From Cocos nucifera (lineage: Eukaryota > Streptophyta > Magnoliopsida > Arecales > Arecaceae): DNA of 64,000 nucleotides. How positions within the stretch are numbered: position 1 is the first letter of the stretch; every line of letters starts with the position of its first letter. Of the stretch, positions 56,424-64,000 are shown piece by piece. The notes beneath the pieces were generated by a model. The model was not told where the DNA came from. It worked only from the letters and a program-made list of their open reading frames with translations, and made no database searches. The position numbers and the translations under genes are program-made. Location of the stretch: assembly GCA_006176705.1 (NCBI GenBank), contig QRFJ01000493.1:186001-250000 (forward strand), in the 5' to 3' direction.

Positions 56424-58121
56424 TGTTGCCCAGGTATGCTACCCAAGAGGGAGGGGGGGGGGGGTGAATTGGATTTGTAAAAAGTTTGGCCAATTTAAAC
56501 TCTAATGCTAATATGTGCTTCTAATTAAAAAAAACTTGAATGCTTTATGATGAATGAGCAATGTATAGCAGTGGAATTAAAAGTAACTAATTAATGTAAA
56601 TATGTAAAGCAAATAAAGCAAAAGCACAATCAAATACAAAAAATTTATAGTAGTTCAGTGCAACCTCGCACCTACGTTGACTCTCTAAGCTCTCCTTGGA
56701 AATTCTACTATAATCCTAGATTACAGTGCGTTTGTTTTGACCCGAGATCACAAATAAATCCAGTTGATTTTGTTTGGCTCACCAACCACAATCCTACACC
56801 GATAGTTTTTTGGGTTCACTATCAACCCAGTTGGTTTTAACTTAGGAGCACCAACCACAACCTTTACACCATCCAATTTTTGGCTTGAACCAACCTACAC
56901 CCTAAATTTCTTTCCCCCAAAGAAACTTGTAAAAAAACAAAGATACAAATATAAAAAATTAGCACAAGAATAAAAAATAAAAAAAAACTCTTTTGAAGCT
57001 CGATGGAGAGGCTGAAAGATGGCTCTTGAAGCTTAGTATTCTTTCCTTTGAAGGCTGAGAGAAAGCTTGAATGAATGAGGATGATCACACTTTGAAGCTC
57101 TCTGAATTTGATGCACAAGATCCTCTCTTTTCTCTTTTTTTCTTTTGATATTCAATGAACCTTACTATTTTAATGACATCTACTTTCAATCTACTTAATC
57201 TTATTTTTTAAATATTTCTCTAGCCTTTCATACTCTTTATGATGGTCGGAGGAGTTTTGGCCATTGGAAGGGCTGAAATAGTCATTGGAGTGAAAAATTA
57301 GCCATTACAAAAACCTGTAGAAACTAGTCGTTATGATCACTAGATCGGCTCAATTTTTGATTGGGTTGGCTCTGTCCTAACTGGGTCGGCTCAGTTTATA
57401 GCTAGGTCGGCTCAGTCCTCTAGTTTTTGAAAAAACTAGCTTTTTATACTTTCTATCTTTTACTTCTACTGAGATTAGGTCGACTCAGTCTCAAATTGGA
57501 TCGGCCCAGTTTGGATGCCAAGCACGTCGAGCAGCCCATTTCGAAAGAGGATGCCCTAGGGTTCATCTCTTGGATTGATTCTTTTGCTAAAATTTGATTT
57601 TCTTCCAATTTATGCATCCAAAAATTATGAGACTACTTCCAAAATATCATAAATCTTCTAAGCTTGTACCTGAGGCTTCCAAAATTGATTTTATCCAATT
57701 TTGTAAAAATATAATTTTACCCTTCTTTAAGGATGTTTATCAATTCAATTTTCTTAAAGCTCTAGACTTGGTGATTTTTGTGTGGATCTTTTCTTAGATT
57801 AATTTCTTCAATTTGAATATCTGAAAAGACCTACATACATTTTTGAAATACATGATTAGTATTATTTATACTTAATATTTTAGAATCATCAAAATCAATC
57901 AGTGAGTCAATAATCTTTCCTTTTTTGATGATGATAAAACTTTAAGTATATGCACAAAAATAAATTAATATATTTCAACTATCTAGCTAGTATAAAATAT
58001 GAAGTGAGATTGTACACAAATATAAATGTGCACTTCATAAAAGCTCCAAATAATATTTTTCATAATTTATATACTCATATCAAAATAATATTTTAATTCA
58101 AATCAATGAGTATTAAGGTTC
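56424..58121. mobile_element. Probable LTR-type sequence, family unclear
   Basis: Starts TGTTGCCCAGGTATGCTACCC followed by a run of 12 G (56453-56464), a beginning shared by some plant LTR elements as I recall. It has four GGGTCGGCTCAGTTT-type repeats at 57340-57530 and a TTTTTTGATGATGATAAAAC stretch near 57925. I see no coding domain; the small frames (56658-56840, 56864-57118, 57594-57797) show no motif. Confidence 0.4.
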
Positions 58122-58630
58122 TGTTGGTGCAGAATCTGGTTGATGCCAGATCAAGCTGAAGTTGAGGAAGAAGAGGTCACCTTTGGTGACCTGCAAAATA
58201 AAGTTTCATCTGGACTTGATGGTGGTGGCTCCGACAGGATCCTCCGACGATCAAGTCAGCTCTTCTGGCCAACAAAAATGGAGTGCTCAAGAAAGAACTA
58301 AGCAAAGTTTTGGAAAGGAGAAGAGAGCTTAAAGAAAATATATCTGAAGGATCTTTTTTTATAGATGAAGCCTATAACAGATTGATAGTGATAGCCATAA
58401 CCATCCAGTAGTGGGCCGCTTAGGGCCACATAAAATTTATTATGGAGAGAGATGTTGCTCGTAGCAGACTGATAATGATAGCCATAATCATTCGGTAGTG
58501 GGCCCCTCGGGGCTATGTGAAATTTATTATGGAGAGAGGTGTCCATTATCCTGATGTGCCCATTCATTGAGATTTAATAGTTGAAGTTTAGAGGAAGCAG
58601 GCGTTGGTTGGTGATGAGCTTTGACATACA
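58122..58630 (-). mobile_element. Gyp3 LTR, left copy
   Basis: TGTTGGTGCAGAATC at 58122 and a possible end near ACATACATCA (58630). On the minus strand it has a TATAAAAAAAG box (58353-58363) followed by CTCTCTTCTCC leader, so transcription would run right to left, matching the gag at 60700-61709. It contains an 86-bp tandem duplication (58379-58453 and 58465-58540, CAGAYTGATARTGATAGCC...). The right boundary is tentative. Confidence 0.5.
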
Positions 58631-58689
58631 TCAATTCCAAAGGAGTTCGAACTCCTAAAGGAAATACGGCTAGAGGGGATCATCCAGGA

Positions 58690-58891
58690 AAAATGCTAGT
58701 TGAAATTTGAAAGTAATCTGCTGGAGGAATCTGGATGAAGTTCGACTGATGGAGAAGTCCAGAAGGAGTCCGATTGATGCAAAAGTTTGGGAGGAGTCCG
58801 ACTGATGGAGAAGTTTCGCTGAAGGAGAAGTCTGAGAGAAGTTTAGTTGAAGGAGAAGTTCGAAAGGAGTTCAATTAAAGGAGAAGTCCAA
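58690..58891. repeat. Minisatellite running into the gap
   Basis: Repeats of about 25-35 bp on GGAGAAGTCCRAAAGGAGTCCGATTGATG, diverging, and continuing up to the first N at 58892. Confidence 0.75.
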
Positions 58892-59891
58892 NNNNNNNNN
58901 NNNNNNNNNNNNNNNNNNNNNNNNNNNNNNNNNNNNNNNNNNNNNNNNNNNNNNNNNNNNNNNNNNNNNNNNNNNNNNNNNNNNNNNNNNNNNNNNNNNN
59001 NNNNNNNNNNNNNNNNNNNNNNNNNNNNNNNNNNNNNNNNNNNNNNNNNNNNNNNNNNNNNNNNNNNNNNNNNNNNNNNNNNNNNNNNNNNNNNNNNNNN
59101 NNNNNNNNNNNNNNNNNNNNNNNNNNNNNNNNNNNNNNNNNNNNNNNNNNNNNNNNNNNNNNNNNNNNNNNNNNNNNNNNNNNNNNNNNNNNNNNNNNNN
59201 NNNNNNNNNNNNNNNNNNNNNNNNNNNNNNNNNNNNNNNNNNNNNNNNNNNNNNNNNNNNNNNNNNNNNNNNNNNNNNNNNNNNNNNNNNNNNNNNNNNN
59301 NNNNNNNNNNNNNNNNNNNNNNNNNNNNNNNNNNNNNNNNNNNNNNNNNNNNNNNNNNNNNNNNNNNNNNNNNNNNNNNNNNNNNNNNNNNNNNNNNNNN
59401 NNNNNNNNNNNNNNNNNNNNNNNNNNNNNNNNNNNNNNNNNNNNNNNNNNNNNNNNNNNNNNNNNNNNNNNNNNNNNNNNNNNNNNNNNNNNNNNNNNNN
59501 NNNNNNNNNNNNNNNNNNNNNNNNNNNNNNNNNNNNNNNNNNNNNNNNNNNNNNNNNNNNNNNNNNNNNNNNNNNNNNNNNNNNNNNNNNNNNNNNNNNN
59601 NNNNNNNNNNNNNNNNNNNNNNNNNNNNNNNNNNNNNNNNNNNNNNNNNNNNNNNNNNNNNNNNNNNNNNNNNNNNNNNNNNNNNNNNNNNNNNNNNNNN
59701 NNNNNNNNNNNNNNNNNNNNNNNNNNNNNNNNNNNNNNNNNNNNNNNNNNNNNNNNNNNNNNNNNNNNNNNNNNNNNNNNNNNNNNNNNNNNNNNNNNNN
59801 NNNNNNNNNNNNNNNNNNNNNNNNNNNNNNNNNNNNNNNNNNNNNNNNNNNNNNNNNNNNNNNNNNNNNNNNNNNNNNNNNNNNNNNNNNN
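58892..59891. other. Assembly gap, exactly 1000 N
   Basis: A round length suggests a placeholder rather than a measured gap. It starts inside a minisatellite, which likely caused the break. The apparent open frame through it is meaningless. Confidence 0.98.
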
Positions 59892-60104
59892 GGTGATGGT
59901 CGAAGTCTAGTCTTGGGTTCCCGTGCTTGTCAAGATGAGATATTTTGGTGTTACACCAATCATTTGTTACAGTCGAATCGTCAGATGCTCGCTCACATCA
60001 AGAGGGTGCATTGTCAGGAGGTGGAGGCACAGAAGGTTCAGGAGGACCTTCGGGCTGAGGTTCGCCGTCTTCAAGAGGTTGAAGGAGATCCTATCTTTTG
60101 TTGA
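59892..60104 (+). pseudogene. C-terminal fragment of a helical ORF beside Gyp3
   Basis: 59913-60104 reads QDEIFWCYTNHLLQSNRQM, LAHIKRVHCQEVEAQKVQ and EDLRAEVRRLQEVEG, then a stop. It is strongly helical, charged and coiled-coil-like, opposite in strand to the Gyp3 gag. Its start is lost in the gap. An antisense accessory ORF near tandem repeats is known in plant Tat-type elements such as Grande and Retand; placing this one there is inference. Confidence 0.5.
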
Positions 60105-60345
60105 TGTTGAAGCTCGAGAGAGATCTTAACTCCAGCCAAGATTGAAGGAGTCGAGGTTGAAGGAGATCTTTTTTCCTGTTGAGGTTGAAGCTCGAAAGAG
60201 ATCTTATCTCCAACAAGGTTGAAGCTCGAGGGAGATCTTATCTCCAGCTGAGGTTGAAAGAGATCCTATCTTCTATTGAAGTTGAATCTTGGAGGAGATT
60301 TTATCTCCAGTCGAGGTTGATGGAGATCATAACTCTTGTCGAGTT
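60075..60345. repeat. Minisatellite with GGAGATCTTATCTCC hairpins
   Basis: About seven units of 29-35 bp, GAGGTTGAAGCTCGAGR then GAGATCTTATCTCCAGYY. Most units contain an inverted GAGAT/ATCTC pair with a three-base loop. It follows the helical fragment directly. Confidence 0.8.
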
Positions 60346-60699
60346 CGGACAGGAAGCATGCAAAGGCAGGATAGTCCAAAGATTCCTTGAGGTTGACCTC
60401 AGCTTTTGGGAGGAGGAAGACGACATGGAGGCGAGATCGTCTAATATGGTAGTCGACCTTTCCTTTTTGCATTTGACATAGCGAGGTTGTCATGGAAAAG
60501 CACGTGTAAGGTTTCTCCACTAAGCTTCTTCCTTCTCTAGATCTTTGGTCTATGAGGTTTCGACTTTTGCTTATGTTAGAATGAGGCTCTCCTCCTATTC
60601 CTAAATAATTGGAGGTCTTCGACTTGCTCATGTTAGGATGAGGTTCTCCTCTTATTCCTAACATGGCCACTTTTGATTGCTCTTTTCATTCTTAGATTT
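60346..60699. other. Gyp3 interior, no ORF recognised
   Basis: Includes a tandem pair ATGTTAGAATGAGGCTCTCCTCCTATTCC (about 60573) and ATGTTAGGATGAGGTTCTCCTCTTATTCC (about 60630). Plus- and minus-strand frames here (60179-60481, 60266-60670) have no known domain. Confidence 0.5.
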
Positions 60700-61709
60700 T
60701 CAAGATCGTGGGAGCGTTGTTCCTCCGAGCCCCTTCAAATGATAAGTTTTGGATCAGACGATCTTCTCTATTTCATACGGGCCTTCCCAATTTGGGGCAA
60801 GCTTCCCTTGACTTCGAGGCCAAGAGATGGCAGCTCGTCGAAGTACTAAGTCCCCTAGAGATAGTGTTGATGATGCTGAGAGGTGGTCGATCTCCTCGTT
60901 GTTCCTTCCTCATTAGCGGTTCTAGCTATGGCAGCACCCTTGGCTGATCTTCTCTTACTTCAGATCAACGTCTGAGGAATCGATCTAGCCGACCTCTCTT
61001 GATGAGCTCCTCGATCTCGTCTTGGAGCTAAATGCATTGTTTAGTATCATGATCATGATCATGATGATACAAACAGTACTTGCTTTGATTGTGCTTGTTT
61101 GGGAGAGATCGTAATTCTTCTAGTCCTGGTAGCTAATTCTTAATTTCCATCAGAACATGAGTTTTAGGAGTATTAAGGAGGGCATAATTATGGAACCTTC
61201 TGGGGGGGGAACTTCTTTGTGCCCTTCTATCGGGGCTTCTTTGACAATGAGCTCGAGGAGGAGTTCGGGCTTGCTTGCACTCGAGGGGAGTCTATGAGTG
61301 CGGTCAAACTTCATTCGGCCCTCCATCAGTGGTAGGTCTATTAGACTTGCTCGTCCGCGGCTCTCCTACGGCTTCCTCATCCTTCAACTTGAAGACTTCT
61401 TCCACTTGGGCATATCCTTCAGCTCGAGTTAGCAAATCGACAAAGTCTTTGGGATACTTCTTCTCAGGGAGAGAATAGCAAATCATTCTTCTGAAGGCCG
61501 CCCTTGAGTGTGGCCATTGCAACAGACTGGTTTAGGTTTCGAACCTCTAATGCAGCAGTATTAAATTGGATGACATAAGCCTAGATAGATTTCCCCTCCT
61601 TCTGCTTGATATTCATCAAAAAGTCCAAACCTCAATGGGGACGCCGACTGCTAACAAAATGAGCCACAAACTAATGGCTCATCTGATCAAAGAAAAAGAT
61701 CATACCCGG
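60700..61709 (-). pseudogene. gag: Gyp3 gag pseudogene (Retrotrans_gag)
   Basis: From the Gyp2 junction leftward on the minus strand: DQMSHxFVAHFVSSRRP, FLMNIKQKEGKSI, VIQFNTAALEVRNLNQSVAM, FRRMICYSLPEKKYP, KDFVDLLTRAEGYAQVEEVF. Near 61040-61090 a gypsy zinc-binding region reads KYCLYHHDHDHDTKQCI, then LQDEIEELIKRG, then a protease-side remnant reading INTISRG. Stops and shifts separate the pieces. This is the gag of a plant Ty3/gypsy element. The N-terminus lies beyond the inserted Gyp2 copy; no pol is seen between it and the minisatellites. Confidence 0.82.
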
Positions 61710-63267
61710 TGATAGGAATGCGATGTTGTCGTTAAGATACCATGTTTATCAGTTTAATCTGACTTCTTAAAATAATTAAAAATACATAGATAGTAGTGAG
61801 TCGGGTCAAATCCATAGGGAAGGTAGTATTTTTAGAATTGAAATCTTTAATTTTTTTAAAAAAAAAGAAAAGAAAAGAGTTTTGAAATTAAAAGTGAAGT
61901 CGGAAAGCAAAAATTAAAGGATGCAGAAGTTTAAACTTGGTACTAAGATCTACTAGTTAGATCTTAGCATCTACTTGCAATAAAATAAAGAGCAATAATT
62001 AAAATATAAAATTTAAATTATCATAAAAATAAAGAGCATGAATTTAAAGAATATAAAATAAAATTTATATTAATTAAAATTTTAGAATTTAAATACATAA
62101 AATTTAAAAATAAAATAAAATAAAATAAAATAGCTTGATCTTTGATCTTGGATCAGCATGGGTGGAAAGATGGTGTAGAAGCTCAATTTTTTCTCTCGAC
62201 ATTAGTTGCCTTGAAGCAGTCATTAACCCATAGCCTGACTTTCCCCTATACCAAAGCTTCACCTTGATCGAAGATATCGATTTCTAGAGGCCTAGGGTCC
62301 TTTTTATAGAGCTAGGAGGGCTGGAGAGTTTTCTTCTAGGCAATATGGGACTAAAGAGCTCTTTGATCATCAAAATATGAAAAAATCTAAGTGAAAATTA
62401 GATTAAAAGGAGTTTTGGATGAATTCTACTACTTTGGATGAAATCTGGCCATCGATAGAAATCCAATAGACCAAAAATCATCAAAATCGGATGTGTATCA
62501 GCCTAGATCAGGTTGGATTAAATTCTGACGATCCGATCGTGCATTGATAGAGAAAATCTAGTCGTTGATCATGCATCGAGAGTTTTGATCACCTTTGAGA
62601 GAATTCTAGACCGTCGGATCATCCCCTGGATCGAGCGCTATCGTTGGATGGCGATCTACGTGAAGTCTGATGTAGAAAACTCCCTCCACCGTCCGATCTT
62701 GACCGCAATCAATCAGATCCGTCCGATCGTGCCTTTACTATTGCCACGAACTGCATGGACCCAATGCACCATTCGCCACAACCAATCAACGCTCGTTACT
62801 TTAATGCAAAATTATCTTTTTACCCTATAGATCGTGATGGATTTTCTATGAACCCTTTAAGGGTCTAGGTCCACCATGTGTCGCACCATGATTCATCGGT
62901 GTTTACTGAGCTGGTGGTCCATACTTAGATCGTGGACTGACTGATGGCTTCCATGGTTGAGTCAGCTTTGATGGCTTGGCTTGGCTTGCAAAGCTGGTTG
63001 AGCCATTTTTTTTTATTTAATTTTTTTTATCTTTAGAAATTCATATCTTCTCCGTTTTGCTCGAAACTTATTTCGTTGTAATCAAAAAAATAAGCTCTTT
63101 CCATTGATTATTTTATTTTTTATTTTTATTATTTTCTAATTAATTTTTTAATTAATAAAAATATTAATTTCTTAAAAATATATATAAATTAATTACTAAT
63201 TCTTAAAAATTAATATGAATTAACTAATAAATTAGTACTTTTATTAGTGAATTTATGGTACTTATCA
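61710..63267 (-). mobile_element. Second Gyp2 copy: 3' LTR, minus strand
   Basis: Reverse complement of the Gyp2 LTR: TGATAGGAATGCGATG...CTTATCA on the plus strand, 1558 bp, inverted TATA box at 62299-62308. The five bases to its left are CCCGG; the matching duplication would lie beyond the window. It is clearly more diverged than the 17445-24630 pair and has fewer CG dinucleotides in the GC-rich block. Confidence 0.92.
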
Positions 63268-64000
63268 CACCCCCCAACTTGAGCTTTGTTCATCCTCGAG
63301 TAAAGAAAGAATTTAGTTTTAAATATCTTTTAACTTTAGAGTTTCAAATTTTACCTAAGCAGTTTTCAAAATGGCCATTGATATTCAGTAGAGCTTAAGT
63401 GAGACATATCATTGGGGTATTAATACTTATCAATACAAAAATTAAGTAAAGAATATTAAATTTTTTTGAATTTTTTCTAAATTATCCCATCTTTATCTCT
63501 GATTTGTCTATACTTTTATATAATAAGTGTATTGCTACTTCCACCTTTCATTTATTGATTTTTATTTTTACATTGTCCACTTTTTGACACAAATATCATT
63601 GCTTACTTAGGCAATGAAACCCGATTACTTGGTGGAAAACCAATATTTTTTTTTTAATGTTGTACTACTATTGAGTGTCTTATCCCATTAAGCTTTCTAT
63701 TTGATCCATGTAGCGAGTCTTGGGCCAATGACTCCCAAACCAGTTGACTTTAGAGCACTAGGCATAGAATACCCCTCACGCTTACTAGCTCGAATCAAAT
63801 AGGCTATGAGTTAAGACTAGCTTTACAATGAGCTTCTTTGCCCTTTCCATCTTTTAACGCAAAACTCTATGCTTGCTTAGGCAAAGAGGCCCAGTTACTC
63901 AGTGAGAAGTACTTGAAAACTATTTTATTTAATTTTTTATATAAAAATTATTTTATTTAATTTTTTATATGTAGAAATGTATAGTTATCCTACATAAGCC
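63268..64000 (-). mobile_element. Second Gyp2 copy: 3' interior
   Basis: Starts with inverted polypurine tract CACCCCCCAACTT, then follows 23021 back to about 22300 of the first copy, including both hairpin blocks (63571-63635 and 63836-63904, inverted) and the short T run in place of the 40-A run. The rest of the element lies outside the window. Confidence 0.9.

Noticed and set aside
56453..56464. Run of 12 G as a G-quadruplex or regulatory site
   Set aside because: A single homopolymer, sensitive to sequencing error, with no further evidence.
58847..59896. Long open frame of unknown residues
   Set aside because: It runs through the 1000-N gap and has no sequence support.

Overview
This window is repeat-dense intergenic DNA from a plant nuclear genome. 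The evidence is plant-type Ty1/copia and Ty3/gypsy LTR retrotransposons, tRNA-iMet and tRNA-Asp primer sites, and CACTA (En/Spm) transposon remains. The copia subtypes and LTR style suggest a monocot, possibly a palm, but that is only an impression. I found no intact host gene, no tRNA or rRNA gene and no CRISPR array. All protein-coding traces are decayed transposon genes. Working names: Cop1, Cop2 and Cop3 for three copia groups; Gyp1, Gyp2 and Gyp3 for three gypsy groups.

Layout. 1-1039 is the right part of a Cop1 LTR. About 1948-32552 is one old Cop3 element on the minus strand (copy B). Its left LTR was split by a Cop2 element (3371-8958, target duplication ATAGA). Its RNase H region was split by a Gyp1 element (10906-25424). 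Gyp1 was in turn split by a younger Gyp2 element (17445-24630, target duplication GCAAT). The right LTR of copy B (29722-32552) is joined directly to the internal region of a second Cop3 element (copy C, 32553 to about 47615). The leader of copy C was split by a Cop1 element (36508-45267, target duplication ACTAC).

Right of 47.6 kb the sequence is a patchwork. It holds inverted LTR fragments, another Cop1 LTR fragment and a CACTA-type transposase pseudogene (about 49965-50960, minus). A copia gag on the minus strand (51240-53045) is split by an LTR insertion (51732-52707, target duplication TTTTA). Next come a decayed helical ORF, a roughly 51-bp minisatellite (54450-55090), a Cop3-like LTR, and a CACTA terminus (55917-56423). 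The last part is a gypsy element (Gyp3, about 58122 onward) with minus-strand gag, a plus-strand helical ORF, minisatellites and a 1000-N gap. A second Gyp2 copy on the minus strand (61710 to the window end) interrupts the Gyp3 gag.

Function. Nothing here looks able to transpose alone. Cop1 has lost reverse transcriptase; Cop2 and Cop3 are full of stops and catalytic-site losses. Gyp1 carries gag and protease only, and Gyp2 only gag remnants, so both would depend on proteins supplied in trans. Points of most interest are a hairpin conserved with compensatory changes in the Gyp2 3' region, duplicated primer sites in unrelated elements, a dyad beside the Cop2 TATA box with paired changes between LTRs, the Cop3 chain sharing an LTR, and a short GAGCCAGCTCGA-like motif recurring in several unrelated LTR families.
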